Assembly: GCA_024291935.2 (NCBI GenBank)
Contig: CM044318.1
Coordinates: forward strand, 81,354,001-81,418,000
DNA from: Okapia johnstoni
Taxonomy: Eukaryota; Chordata; Mammalia; Artiodactyla; Giraffidae
Direction of reading: 5' to 3'
DNA length: 64,000 nucleotides
Shown here: positions 34,225-46,583 of the stretch, piece after piece
Numbering within the stretch: the first letter of the stretch is position 1
How the letters are laid out: each line of letters opens with the position of its first letter
Translations under genes and position numbers: made by a program
Notes under the pieces: generated by a model
The model's input: only the letters and a program-made list of their open reading frames with translations
What the model was told of the DNA's origin: nothing
Databases searched by the model: none

Positions 34225-35924
34225 CATAGCCCGCCGTATAAACGGGCTTTACTTTCTATCTGTATGTTCAGAACAGAGGCTCTGAATCCATTTTAGAATC
34301 TTATTCTTACGGAAACCGTGAAATACAAAGCAGAGGCTGGTTTCTCAAATAAAAAAAATCAGAGACGTTACTAGCGTCCAGGCTGTTGATTTTTGCCACT
34401 TCTGGCCTCTCTCCAATTTGTCCCTTTGTCACCCCCAGCCCCGCCCTGCCCAGGGACTGAGGAAGCTTGGCGGGGAGGTGGGGCGGGGGTGGGGGGAGAC
34501 CGAGTCTGGGTTTGTGGTCAAGGTCACAGGAAGAAGAAAGAATGAAAACTTTCTGGTTTGGTCACTTGGCTCAAAGCTGGTTTTGTTCTTTTCTTCTTTC
34601 TTGGCCAAGTTTTGCATATTTCCGGTTTTAGTTTCACAACCTTCCCTTCCTCACTGGTTTTACTACTGAGCAGAGAGCACTCTCTAATGATGATCTTCAA
34701 ACACCCCCACAGGTAACCACAGCTGTTTCATGTGCTCCGAGGACGCGAGCTCTCTCAGTGGTGATGCAGAAACACACCGAGAAACACACCTCCAGAAACG
34801 CACCGAGTCATCCCCAGTGTCATGGGCCGGACGCCGCTTGCCACATAAACTGCAGATCAATCAGGAGGCGGCTTTAGAGAACACCCAGGGATCTCCCAGG
34901 TTCAGCGGCTGGGAGGGGAACCCGGGTCTTGGGAGAACACAAACAAACTGCCCATGAACAGCCGCTCTCCCTGCCACAAACTATTATCTGGAATGTTCTC
35001 TGACCCTGGCGTCTGGCCCTTCCAGGAAGGCCAAGCCATCCTGAGAGCCCAGATGGAAATCCTGCAACCCTGGGGCTCTGCTGAGCTCACGACCCCACAG
35101 GGCCTGACCCTAGGATGGCTCACTGCAAGGCAGTCCGGTTTCCACGCTTCTCGGTGGGCATAACTAAGGGAGAGTCATCGTGTAACTCAACTCACACCAG
35201 TCTGTCAATAACTGCAGCAAAAACACAAGCAGAAACCACTGCCATGCGGGTACTGGTCTCATCGCGGACGCCCAGAAGCCCCTGGGGGCCGGGAGAGCTG
35301 AAAGGATGCCACGTTTCTGCCCCCGGGCATCCAGCTCCCCAGATTTTGATTCCGTGGGTTTCTGAGCTGTGAACTAAGTGGGGGTCCAGAGAAAGGGTGG
35401 GTGGGCATGTCAAGTTAGAAGTGGTGCCCACTGGCTTGGTGGGCTGCCCCAGCAGAAAAATCCTCCTGAGGCTTAAGGCTCAAGGTAATACCTGTTCAGC
35501 CTCCCCTGAAGAAGGGGAGTTGGCTGGGGGTTCGGGGGGTGGGGGTGGTGTCAATTCCTCTGTGGTCCTGCCTGGCTTGCCAGGTGAGGCTGATGGACAG
35601 CTCTCAGCCAGGTGACTCTGAGCTCCTCTAACACCCAGGCTGATGTTGGCAGAGGGATGTCACAGCCTTGAGCCTGCACCATACTTGCATTAAATGCAGC
35701 AGCTGGACACAGCTAGCTGCCCCTCTGCCAGGCCATGGCCAAGACCCTGCCCTCAGCAGAGAGGACCAGTGTAATGGTCTGCAAAACCCCTAGTCCAGAA
35801 TGAGCTCTGCCTCCATGGGGCTAGGTGGTACCAGACACACCAGGCAAGGAAGCAGGGCTCCCTGTCCTTGGGGAGAAGTCCAAGGGAGAAGCAGATACAC
35901 GAAAATGCCGAAAAAGTAGGGTGA
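34225..35924. other. Unique stretch with G-rich tracts
   Basis: No interspersed repeat recognised. G-runs at 34470-34499 (ggcggggaggtggggcgg then gggtgggggg) and 35524-35549 (gctgggggttcggggggtgg) are strong quadruplex candidates. No exon signature. Confidence 0.4.
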
Positions 35925-36057
35925 GGAACTTCCCTGGTGGTCCAGTGGCTAAGACTCCACACTCCCAATGCAGGAGGCTCAAGTTTGATACCTGGTCAGG
36001 GAACTAGATCCCACATGCCACAACTAAGCCCTAGCACAGCCAAAGAAATAAATTAAA
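35925..36057 (+). mobile_element. CHR-type SINE, short
   Basis: ggaacttccctggtggtcc, actccacactcccaatgcag, decayed B box, gaactagatcccacatgcc, and tail aaataaattaaac. The long CHR-2 body is absent. Confidence 0.9.
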
Positions 36058-36689
36058 CACACACAGTGCGGTGATGCTGCTACGCTTGGGGGCTGGTGAC
36101 AGAGCCCGGGGACAGGCAAGAAATGTGGACAACTTTGGGGCAGTCCCACCGCTGGAGGTCTGAACAGTGGAGGAGGGTAACCCCTGAGGACAGAGGGCTG
36201 ACTCTTGTCCCTTACGGACGAGCTATGAGACTCCTCGGCCCTCCACACCTCGATTCCTCATCCATCAAAGGAGCCACCTCTCTGGGATTTCAACAATAGA
36301 ATGAGGAAGGGTCGGGTCCAGGATGTGGCGGCCCTCAGTAACACTTCATTTATGCCTCAGGGTGACCCAAGGGGATTCCAGAAGCTTCCAGAAGAGACCA
36401 CTCTGTGCCTGTGAACGTCCATGGTCAGTGAGCGGTGACTGCCTCTAACTCCCTGGATGGTCTTTCCAGCTCCATGGAAAAGTCTGTGATGAACTGAACC
36501 CCAGCACGAGTCTGCGACTCCTGAAAGTCCTCAGACCCAGGGCAGCAGTGAGGTCAGACCCAGTCAGTGCCGAGGTCTGAGGGACAGAACTTTGTAGCCA
36601 AGTACACCGACTCCATGGGGTGGCTTGTCACTTGCTGGCCAAGCTTCACCTGTAAAGCATCTTTCGTTTTAAAAAGCCCACAAGAAATG
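36058..36689. other. Unique stretch with possible MIR trace
   Basis: Mostly no recognised repeat. 36205-36275 (gagctatgagactcctcgg ... gattcctcatccatcaaagg) resembles the central part of a MIR SINE in sense orientation, strongly decayed. Confidence 0.35.
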
Positions 36690-37110
36690 GCTCCCACACA
36701 ACCCATAACCCCGTCTACTCATGAGAAAACCATGAGACAAACCACAACAGAGGGACAACGCCACAAAACATACACGACCAGACACTTCAAAACTGCCATG
36801 GTCATCAAAAACAAGCCAAGTCTGGGACACTGTCACAGCCAAGAGGAGCTGTGAAGGAGCCACAAGGAATAAGTGTCACGTGGCGTCACAGATAGGGGCC
36901 CTGGGACAGAAGGACATCAGGTAACCTGATAGAAGACGGACCTCAGAGAGTAAAATGTCGACCCTGGCTCGTTCGTTGGAATCAACGTGCGACAGTAACA
37001 TAAGGCGCGTTAGGAACAGGGAAGTGGGGTGGGGTAGGTGGGAACTCGGTGCCAATCGCCAACTTTTCTGAAAGTGTTCCAGAAAACAATGAGCATTTAA
37101 AGAGGGAAAA
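36690..37110 (+). mobile_element. Old LINE-1 (L1M) 3' UTR, two pieces
   Basis: 36690-36895 carries the cttcaaaactgccatggtcatc, aagtctgggacactgtcac and gaaggagccacaaggaataa blocks. 36962-37110 carries the end (ctcgttcgttggaatcaac, gggtaggtgggaactcgg, ccaacttttctgaaagt). The order agrees with the L1M copies at 9430 and 49540, with an internal deletion between the pieces. Highly diverged. Confidence 0.55.
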
Positions 37111-37119
37111 AAACTAAAT

Positions 37120-37841
37120 GAATAAATCGCTCCGATATGTGCCATTTCTCACCACGTTAACAACTGCCTTCACCATCTAGGTAACTGTTTCAGCCACCAA
37201 AATGTGGGGCGTGCGTCCTAAAACACGGGGCGCGCCTTAGGCAGGCGTGCGGGTTTGCCTTCCCTGCCCAGGTCACCCTGGCCCTACCCGGGAAGCCACC
37301 AGGCGCAGGGTCAGCCCCCAGGAGTCGGCGAGCTGCAGGCCCCTCAGTGTCTGACAGGGGCCTCATCAGGCCTCGCAGTGCCCACTCGCTCAGGACCCAC
37401 ATCTCAGCAACATCGGGCGACGCCAGTCACCCCCAACATCGGGTGTGTCTCACCTCAGCCAGTGTGTCCAACAAGGCCGCAGGGAACAAAGCGGGGGTAA
37501 CAACTGCCCTCCCACGGGGCAGCAACCCCAGGATGAGACTCCAGATGGTCTGAGGTGAGGGTCCTGCCCCAGGGACCTTCCCGGTGTGTGGACAAGTCCT
37601 GTCCGCCAACGTCCCCTGAGCCCCCGCTAGGCAAAGGGCAAGCATCACAGAACGACTCTCCCAGTTCAGGCATCCGAACTTACATCTGCACTTTTTACCA
37701 CCAAAATAAAAATAATGTGCAGAGGGAGCGAAAGAAATCAAAGGAAACGGTTATTCTGCACGTTAATCCCACCATCCTGTTTCTCTCAAAGCAATAAGGT
37801 GCTTTAGCGAGCAAAGAATACGTTATGTATACTTAAAATGT
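37120..37841. other. Unique stretch with CpG-dense patch
   Basis: 37200-37260 is CpG-dense (ggggcgtgcg, ggggcgcgcc, ggcgtgcggg). No repeat recognised and no first-exon signature. GC-rich to about 37650. Confidence 0.4.
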
Positions 37842-38025
37842 GCTTCTCATTCTCAGGTGGCTCAGATGGTAAAGAATCAGTCTGCCAGTGCAGGAGACTC
37901 GGGTTCAACCCCTGGGTCGGGAAGATCCCTTGGAGAAGGAAATGGCAACCCACTCCAAGTATTCTTGCCTGGCAGGCTACGGTCCAAAGGATCTCAAAGG
38001 AATGAAGGAATGAACCACAACAACA
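37842..38025 (+). mobile_element. Bov-tA SINE with internal deletion
   Basis: Head ctcaggtggctcagatgg, agaatcagtctgccagtgc, decayed B box (ggttcaacccctgg), gggaagatcccttggag, then the segment between cttgcctgg and caggctacggtcc is deleted. The 3' end is degenerate with ggaatgaa repeats. Confidence 0.9.
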
Positions 38026-39204
38026 TTTTCAATAACTAAGGTTTAGTGATCAATGAAAAAGAGAACTTTTCTCCTAAAAGAGAGTCTACAAGCCCTGACG
38101 GCGCATGACGCACAGTGGAAAGGAAGCATCAGAGTCACAGGCTCATCTCATGGGGGCGCTGAGAACGCCCAGCCTCCTGGACCGAGGAGTGGGAGCTCCC
38201 AGGGCTCCGGGGTCCTAGCCCAGACAGCTGCCCTGGTTCTTCAGACCGGCTGGAGGAGTCCCCTGATGCCCACCCCTGACACAGAGGGCTTCCTGAGCCA
38301 TCACTTGCAGCCCTGAGGGAGTCTGGGATGCTCAGGGTTTCGGGGAGGCATTCATCGCGTCACCCAGTAAGTCCTTTGCAACCTGGAGGCCGGGCTCTCT
38401 CGGCCCCCAGGGGAGGCCCAGGGCCTGCCCATCCCTGTGACCCCAGCCCCCCTCAGCAAACACTCCAGGCCCATCTCTTTCTGCACGAGGCTCGGGTTCC
38501 CTCTGGACACCCAAGGCTTGACCTTGGACCGTGCACTTCATCTCTGTTTCTTCAGCTCCTGATCAGCTAGAAAAGCTCCCAAGGATGAAATGGAGCGATG
38601 CCCACGAAGAGCCTGGGCAATGTGGGTCCCTACCACCCTCCCAGCAAACTGCTGCCAGGGTGGCTGCTTCCACTCAACCGTGCCATGGCCGAGGCTCCCG
38701 GGTCCCCTGCTTTGTCGCCGAGTGAAGGCCTCCTCCAGGAGCTCCAACGGTGGGGGCCTTCGGCTGGCAACACCAGCCCCGCAGAGCAACGGCATCCCAG
38801 TTCTGGAAGGTTTTAAATTCCAGAATCAGGGTAAGTCTAATCTACAGAACACCGACAACAATGCGTCTCACCCAGCACGTACTTGCTCAAAGTTTCCATG
38901 CAGGCAATTCTATTTTCCAGTATTAAATTCCTAAGCTACGCCACGGTCGCTTCTGTTTGTTATTTAATCAGGAAATGGAGACTTTTGCTGACTAAACCTC
39001 CTTTTTAATAGAGCTTTTACCCAGAATATTTTGTTTGCCTGCCCCTCTGACACTCGCCCCAAAATTGAACAGAAACCGAAGATGTGTAATTATTTCCTTT
39101 ACTGCATCATTTCAAAACGACAAAAACAGAACAGTAAAACCTCTTAAGAAATTGAGTGCTGTAGAAAGATAAAAAGTTACCATTTCTAAATGAACTATGG
39201 AGAA
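38026..39204. other. Unique non-coding stretch
   Basis: GC-rich at first (38100-38800), AT-rich after 38930. No repeat or exon recognised. Confidence 0.4.
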
Positions 39205-39355
39205 ACCTATCAGTATTGGTTCATTAATTGCAAAAATCACACTAACGTCATGTGTTAATGATAGGGAAAACTGGGTACAGGGCATATGGGAATCTTTGTA
39301 TAATCTTCTCAATTTTTCTGTAAAACTTAAAAAAATATATAAACGTAAAATTGAT
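39205..39355 (+). mobile_element. Old LINE-1 (L1M) 3' end
   Basis: ttggttcattaattgcaaaa, gtgttaatgataggg, gggcatatgggaatctttg, and the end ctcaatttttctgtaaaac match the terminal blocks of L1M 3' UTRs. Strongly 5'-truncated. Confidence 0.6.
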
Positions 39356-41152
39356 CGAAAAATATTAAATCAAAGAAAAAAAGTTACCCATTCTTCACCC
39401 TGACGCTGCATTCCTGTAAAGAATAATCCCACACTGGCCGGGATCACCTGATGTCCACCCTCCTGAGCACACATGCCCTGTGTGTTAAAGCACTGTTCCA
39501 TCAGCATCCAGAAGATTCTATGGACGGAGTTGGGGGTGGGGGCATGGTCAGGGTAGCAGCAGGCAGGCTGGCAGACACTAGGTGACGGGGGAGGGTTGTC
39601 CACAAACCTCAGAGCTTGTTGAAGGCTGACAGTCCTTGGCATCGGACTAGAGGGGCCAACCAGGGGTTCGGTGAAAAACGAGGAAACACACGCAGAACAC
39701 CACCGACGGAGGAAGTGGAGAAGCCTGCTAACAAATGGGTCATTTATGTAGTAAGCATGAGCTGGTGTGGGGCAGGAAATTAATCCAACATGCTGAAGAC
39801 TCGCGTTTCAATTTTTGGAACAAGGCAGGGGGAACCCACCCACGCCCAAAAGTGAAGTCAGACCAGAAAGATGGCAGTAAAAACTTACAAGACTCAAATT
39901 GAAACAGAGCTAATGGTGATGACAGCGGCCAAGGAGCCAGAAAAGGGACCAGGACCAGTCAAGCCAGGTTTTAAGAGCCCTTCAGAGAAGCCAGGCTGAC
40001 GGGAACAGCAAAATAAAAACCCTTAACAGAGCAGACAATAAATCTCTGAAACCAGAGCGAGCGGTCCAACATTTTCCCTTCAACAAGAAAACGATCAGCA
40101 GAAAGTGCCTCCCCAGAAATGGTCACCGCGCTGTCCACTGCTCCCCACCACAGATACCACACCTTCGCAAAGATGTCCACCCGACGCTGCGACTTCACAA
40201 TGAGAGCAGGAAACGGAATCTGGCAACGTTTACGGGGAGAAGGAGCCAAAACAGTCGGCTGCGTACAGATGTAGAAGCTGGAGCACTTGGGAGAAGGGAG
40301 ACGGGCGGTCAGGACCGGCACCTCCCCTCCAAGCTGCGAGGGTGGCCGGACCAGGCTGTGCTGTGCCCACAACGCACAACCCCCTCGGGGCCTGGGCACC
40401 GGCTTTTATAGCCAGATGCTGGACACCAGGACGGAACCCGGGCCTGGCGAGAAAAGGCCCCAGGAGAAAAGTTCAGGAAGTAATAGATGCCAATTCCTGG
40501 GCCCATCACACACCAGCCTTCCGCTCCCCACGGTAAATGGGGAGGCCCCCCAACACCATCCACCAGCAGAAGCTGGGTGACCGTCTGGGACTCTCAGAGG
40601 GACATGCAAAGCAGACTTGGGCTGACAGGTCTCCCCACCTGGCCTTGAAGGGCCTGAACACTCCAATCAATAAAAAGCTGCTCTCAGAGATTTCGCGTAT
40701 TCCTCTTGATAGGTGCTTCAGGACCAAATATTTTATAAGCAAGGCCCCCAGTCATGAACAGGATCGCTGCCTGCAGTTTTGGCAATCATTACCGAAGCCA
40801 TTACTTAAACTGTTGGATGCAATAAACAGAGTCAGAACAGCGAGCCGCCGAGATCCACCTCCGGAGCCCGAGAACATAGCTCCACTGGCTCCAAATGAGC
40901 CGGCCGGGTCTTCAGTCAACCCCCACCTGAGAAATCACCCTGAAGACTCCATCCGTCTGCACTCATGGGGGCCACTGCAGTTAACTTTGATATTTTTTCA
41001 TTAATCTCAAGTTGATGCTCCAAAACATCACATTTCTCCAACGGCTTCCGCATCGCTTTCAAATCGGCACTTTTCCATAAAGTGAACGTATTGATGGGAT
41101 TGGAAACCAATTTTTACACAGGCAACAATTTTCATGTAACAAGCCAGATGTT
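39356..41152. other. Unique stretch; enhancer-like end
   Basis: No repeat recognised. 40800-41150 is repeat-free sequence that changes from CpG-containing (gcgagccgccgagatcc) to AT-rich (attttttcattaatctc, gaaaccaatttttacac), the look of a conserved non-coding element. Short frames resemble no known protein. Confidence 0.35.
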
Positions 41153-41164
41153 TTGATTCCTACA

Positions 41165-41572
41165 TTTGTGTGTGCGTGCTAAGTTGCTTTGTGCACACGT
41201 GTGTGATCGCTTGCTGTTCAGCTCTTTGCAACCCCACGGACTGTAGTCTGCCAGGCGGCTCTGTCTGTGGGATTATCTAGGCAAGAATAGTGGGTTGCCA
41301 TTTCCTCCTCCGGGGGTCTTCCCAACCCAAGGATCAAACCTAGGTCTTGTGTCTCCTGAGTTGCTTCATTCGTGGCCAACTCTTTCCAACACTATGGACT
41401 GTGTGGCCTGGCAGGCTCCTCTGTCCATGGGATTCTCCAGGAAAGAGTAATACTAGGGCGGGATGCCATGTCTTCCTTCAGGAGCCCTTCCAGATCGAGG
41501 AATGGAAGCCTCGTCTCTTAGGTCTCCTGAACTGGCAGGCGGGTTCTTATCACAGTGCCATCTGGGAAGCCC
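41165..41572 (-). mobile_element. Bov-tA SINE with duplicated Bov-A unit, perfect TSD
   Basis: Antisense. From right to left: tRNA-like head (complement ending tctgggaagccc), a Bov-A body, then a second Bov-A body of about 178 bp (41179-41356) joined at gtctcctga. Each body carries its own actctttc/gctctttg...ggactgt, ggcaggctcctctgtcc-like and caggaaagag/caagaatag blocks, about 15% different from each other. ttgattcctaca at 41153-41164 and 41573-41584 encloses both bodies. Confidence 0.92.
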
Positions 41573-41584
41573 TTGATTCCTACA

Positions 41585-42141
41585 GGGGTTACCTAATATT
41601 ATGGCTACCACAGATTTTTTTTTTCCCCTAAAGAAAGATAAGATTAAGTTTCTTTTAGAATACAGGTTCAGTACGACTTGCCATCTGCAACAGGCTTGCT
41701 GGTGTGGACATGAGTGACCCGAGAGAGAACACTCCCCCCAGCTAGGGCCAGGTGCTGGGCTGGGAGGCTGGGAAGTGCCCTCTCACCCAGGCCACAGGAT
41801 AGTCTGTTCTTGACCACAGGCCACACATGGAATCAGCTCCTGAGAGTTCTCAGGGACTTACTTGCCCAAGTCCAGTCTCCAGCCCGAGTCTCCTGGACCC
41901 TGATCCTGAAACGTGTCCAACAACACAGGATGCTGAGTGCCACCCGGGCATCTTCAGGCTCTCCCAACCCTGGCACTGTTCACATTCGCCCGGGGAATCC
42001 TTTCCTGTGAGGGGCTGGTGTGCACATCATTGTATCTGTATTTTCAATGCCGAGGGCCTAGAGATACCTTCTACTCTGTGGAACTTTTTGGCAAGACGAT
42101 GGATCCTTCTTTCCAATGGAATTTCCTTTTAAAACAACTTT
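41585..42141. other. Unique non-coding stretch
   Basis: No repeat or gene recognised. Confidence 0.4.
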
Positions 42142-42450
42142 AGGAATTTCCCCGGTGTTCCAGTGGTTAAGAGTCCACCTTGCAACGCAAGGGATGCTGG
42201 TTAGATCCCCGGTCTGGGAAGATTCCACAGGCACAGAGCAGCTAAGCCAGTGGACTGCAACTACTGAGCCCACGTGCTGTAACTACTGAAGCCTGGGGAC
42301 CTAGAACCCGTGCTCCACAGCAAGAGAAGCGAGTGCAGTGAGAAGCCCTCTCACTGCAACTGGAGACTAGCCCCCGCTCGCCGCAACCAGAGAAAGCCCG
42401 CTGTACAGCAAGGAAGACCCGCAACAGCCAAGAAATAAAAATAAAGAAGT
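42142..42450 (+). mobile_element. CHR-2 SINE, near full length
   Basis: aggaatttccccggtgttcc head, decayed B box (ggttagatccccgg), then repeated ctactgagcccacgtgctg and ctactgaagcctgg modules, ccgctcgccgcaaccagag, and end gccaagaaataaaaataaag. Confidence 0.95.
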
Positions 42451-43659
42451 CTCAAAAAACAAAAACACCCTCAACACTGTCCATGGGACTGAGGGGCCAA
42501 CGCACAGACCACCACCTTGGCCCAGGCTGAGGAAAACGAAGTCCTGGACCGCTGATTCCCGGGACGTGCAGTATCACCAAGCATCACAGGGGGGAGGGGG
42601 GCACCTTGTATCCCTCGCTACCATGGTGACTGTGGGGAGGGGCTGGGGCTGCATTTTCAAGTGTGGTCTTGAGGACAGGCTGTCCATTTGTGAATGAGCC
42701 TCCAATTCACAGTGGATTCACCCCCTTCCACTCCTCACTCCCCTACAAGGAAACTTGGAAGGTAACTGTTCTCCCCAAAATTCCCCTCCCAACACCTCCC
42801 TGAGAATCTTAATGAAAAGGTTCAGCGAGCAAGCAATCTCAAGCCACATTAAGAGTTCAGATGCTTTTCTCTCCCTGGAAATAAGCCACATTTCAGACCT
42901 CGGCGTTCTCATCTGGAAAACAAAGAGGGTGACCCGGTGGCCTCTAAAAGGTTCCATCCAAGCCTTGCATGTTGTGACTTTGAGCCTGTGGGTCACTTTG
43001 CAATTCTGAATGAGAGGAATACAGCCAGAATCGCTACAAGAACAAGCTTAAAGCATCCGCAAACAATTTCATGGGACGATATTCTATATAACTCAGATCG
43101 TGCTCAGTCAAGAGTTTCAGAATAAGGTAGATGGATAAATAATAATCAAAGAGAGGGGAAACATTCTTAGGCTGTAATAGTCATGAGCCAAAGGAACTGC
43201 GAGCAAACACACCGATCATACAGCAGCAGTGTTTTCACTAGGAAAACAGTAGCTACAGGGAGTAAAACAATGGAGCAGCTCAGGGAGACGAGGGGTCCGT
43301 CCAGTTGGCCACAGGGGTGACGTGGGGTCTCGCTGGCGAGTTCATGGCGAGCACTGCCCTTTGCACTCTGATGTCAGGGTGGCCCAGGGGTATGTTCTGA
43401 AACACACAGCACTTGTTCATGCTTGTTCTCCCATGGTTTTTTCTGTGCCTTGAAGCACACCTGTACCTCCCCATTGCCCTGACCCTTCCTATGTATCAAC
43501 CAGCTTAAATCCCCATCACCCAGGGGCAGTTCCTCCTCATGGGCTACAGGTTCACAGAAGCAGAGAAGGCTAACCAGGTGAGATGTCAGAGCTGCCCAGG
43601 GGATGCTGCCTGGACCAGGGAGGCCTCTCACGCCCGGGACAGCCCAAGGCTATACAAAG
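42451..43659. other. Unique non-coding stretch
   Basis: No repeat recognised. Mixed composition, no exon signature. Confidence 0.4.
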
Positions 43660-44042
43660 CCCCAAATGCCCAGCAGCAGAAAGACATATATAGTCACTGA
43701 CGGCTGTTCATACAATGGAATATTACAGAGCAACGGGTAAAACAAGCTACTGCCTGTACGAAACACAGGTGAACCTCACAGACGCAAAGCAAAAACAGAG
43801 TACAAACCAATTCCATCGTAAGTAAAAAACAAAGCTAATGTAAGTTGGAAGAGTAACTTTGAGGAGAGAGAGAGGTGGCTTGGGGTGGGGGTGGGGGGTG
43901 GTGGTCTTCAAAAGAGACTTCTGAGGGACTTGCCCCAGGTGGGGGTTAAACAATGTATCTGCTGTGTAACCTCAAGTTGTACACTTCGATTTGTCCACTC
44001 TTTGCATATTCTGTCTTCGTGAAAAATTTAAAGATGTATAAA
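43660..44042 (+). mobile_element. Old LINE-1 (L1M) ORF2 end and 3' UTR
   Basis: Starts with the ORF2-tail-like blocks atacaatggaatattacag and gtgaacctcacagac. It continues into a 3' UTR with the typical G-rich tract (gcttggggtgggggtggggg at 43880-43899) and the end ctcaagttgtacacttcg, gaaaaatttaaag. Frame broken. A different L1M lineage from the copies at 9430 and 49540. Confidence 0.75.
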
Positions 44043-45539
44043 GAGCGGCTGAGTCTCTCCACTTATCCTAGACCTTCCTTTCTTCCCCGCAATGAACAGC
44101 AGCCTTCTTTCTCAAGCTCCAAATTCCCATAACCCAGACACCGCATCCCAACACCAGAGGGAGCACCCACTTCTGTGCCGCGTCCCACTGCCCCAGTCCC
44201 AAGGGTGATCCTGAGCCAGTGTGTCTAGGACTCGGCCATGTGGCTTCCACTCAGGGGACCGGAGTCCCGTGTTGTTCCCGGGAGGGTGGTACAGGCAGGA
44301 CTCACGGGGTCCAGCCCCACCTCCACAGCTCCCTGGCGGGTGCCCTCATCAAACCCATCCCGCCCTGCTCAGCTCACACACCCATGGGCAGCTTAACCCG
44401 GAGGAAGAAGAGTTAACCTCTCTTCCAGGTCTGGAAGCTTCCGCCCTGCCCACGATCGCCATGACAATGCTGCCCAAGCCCCAGGACCTCTGCCTCCCTC
44501 CTGTCTCTACGCATCCACATCCTTCATCTCTCTCCAGTCCTCACCAAGGGAAACATGGGGATCTGAGAGGCAGGAACCTCTCTGCGAAGCACCAGCCCAT
44601 TTTTACGAGCCCTCCCACCAACGACTGCACGTAAAAGGCACATTTAAGCACAAACGAGCCTCACAAAACCAAATGCCAGCCAGGTCAGCGCGCCTTTGAG
44701 AAGACAGAAGGGAGAGAAATTGAGTTGTAGCAGGGGTTAAGAATCTGACATCTCTGCTGGCCAGAGGCAGCACGTTTCTCAGGACTGTCTGCGCATTTCC
44801 AGATTTCTTCCCATGAGAGTTTGAACATCCAGAAAGGTTTCTTCCTTCCCAGACCCTCTTCTCATCCTTCCCCCTTTCAAAGATCACTTCTGCCGAGAAT
44901 CATCTGTCTCGCTACTTCCTGCTGTTCCATTAATTACAATAACAAGAAATAACCCTGCAGTGATGTCATCTAAACTTTTACTTCCTGGAGTGAACCAACA
45001 GGTCAGCTTGGAGGCCAGCTGCATCACGCCTCCATTTTGCAAACAACAAAATTATGGCTCCTGCCCTCCATGAAAGCTTTTATGTTTTCAGAGGCATTTA
45101 CCCCCAAAGGTTTCACAAGTTAAATAAAAATCAAATGGGTGTCAGGCGCTGCTACCACCAAAATGTAGCTACTATAAGGGGAAAACAAGCTATCGACTGT
45201 GTAAAGCTGTGAATGTAGGTTTATATACATAAAGAAAAGCCACATTTTCGAGACACATGGAATGAGAGGGAGGGTACAGAAACATTCAGTGTTTCCAGCA
45301 CGAGCGGAGAAGAGGTGAAGGTCTTAGATTCTGGCATCTGCAGGGACATGAAGGCACCTGTGGGTGAGGGGGACACACGTGGGGGAGGAAACGCTTCCTT
45401 GATGGGTGTGATTAGCATGACAGGACAGCAGGAAGGAAGGATCAGCCTGCCGCTGACTCCAAGCTCCCGGACCTCAGAGAACAGAGTGACCTGCCTCCTT
45501 CACAAGGACTGGCAGCCAACACTGACAGCCATTCTTTCT
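44043..45539. other. Unique stretch; AT-rich candidate block
   Basis: No repeat recognised. 44920-45160 (attaattacaataacaag, cagtgatgtcatc, attttgcaaacaacaaaatt) is repeat-free and enhancer-like, with a CRE-like tgatgtcat core. Conservation not tested. Confidence 0.35.
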
Positions 45540-45905
45540 GTTTTTTCGGTTGCGTTTGGGTCTTCACAGCTGTGTGGGCTTCTCTTGTTTCGGAGCCCAG
45601 GCTCTCGGGCACATGGGCTCAACAGTTGCAGCCAGAGGATGAGATGGTTGGATGGCATCACCGACTTGACTGACATGAGTTTGAGCCAGCTCCGGGAGTT
45701 GGTGATGAACAGGAAAGCCTGGCGTGCTGCAGTCCATGGGGTCACAAAGAGTCAGACACAACTGTGCAAGTGAACTGGACTGGGCTCTGGATCACACAAT
45801 CTTAGTTGTTCTGTGGCACGCGGGATCCTCCCAGATCACGGATGGAACCCGTATCTCCTGCACTGGCAGGTGGATTCTCTACCACTGAGCCACCAGAGAA
45901 GCCCT
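45540..45905 (-). mobile_element. CHR-2 SINE split by a BovB fragment
   Basis: Antisense. The left part (45540-45631) has ttcggttgcgtttgggtctt, gggcttctcttgtttcgg and gcacatgggctcaacag. The right part (about 45786-45905) has atcttagttgttctgtgg, cgcgggatcctccc, atggaacccgtatctcctgc and ccaccagagaagccc. Together they form one CHR-2. The intervening BovB end is the younger insertion. Confidence 0.88.
45632..45785 (+). mobile_element. BovB 3' end / BOV-A2, nested in CHR-2
   Basis: cagaggatgagatggttgg, atggcatcaccgacttgac, agctccgggagttggtgatg, and end gactgtgcaag-type followed by gaactggactggg. 5'-truncated. No clean TSD seen. Confidence 0.92.
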
Positions 45906-46583
45906 GACAGGTATTTCTAATTTTCCAAAAGGATCAAACAATAAAGCTGTGGCCCAATGGCACATGGTGGAAAAGTTCTGTGCTTGGGATTTCTTATGAA
46001 AAGGGCTCTCTGAGGCAGACAAGCGGGAGCCTCCCTGGAAGAAAGGTAACCCAGGTGAGCTGCAGAAATCACCCCTGAAATAGCTGTGTCCAAGGCAACT
46101 GCATTCCACAGGCTCAGCATCACTTTGAACACTGCATCAGCCACAGGTCACCTCTGCAACATCCTGTCTAAACGGGGCCACCACCTGGAGTCTCTCCTGT
46201 GAATTCTGTGACTTCAACATTTGGTTACCTTGGGTTACTTCTTCAAGGGTCAAGTCTGAATCCAGACACAGGCAACATCCCTGGATGTAACGTTGGCGGA
46301 GGCAGTGGAGGAAACCACTCTGACCTCATTGTCACATTGCCTGTAAGAACCAAAACAGAGCGCTTCTCGTGGGAGGCCACTCCTGTGCACTGAAATCAAC
46401 AATCAAGGCAACACCTAGGGCTCATTTCCTGGGGCAAGGACAGAGCTCTGTATCACAAGAGGAGAGTACTTTTTGTCCCTAGCACACTGGAAGTAAGGTC
46501 TTATTATCAAATATATAAATTATTTGCAGCTGAACCTGTTGTGGTCCATAAGGACACTCCATTACTAGGAATGAGATATTCTA
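45906..46583. other. Unique non-coding stretch
   Basis: No repeat or gene recognised. Confidence 0.4.

Noticed and set aside
40916..41110. 64-codon minus-strand frame of protein-like composition
   Set aside because: No known family and no flanking splice signals I trust. The region reads better as conserved-looking non-coding DNA.
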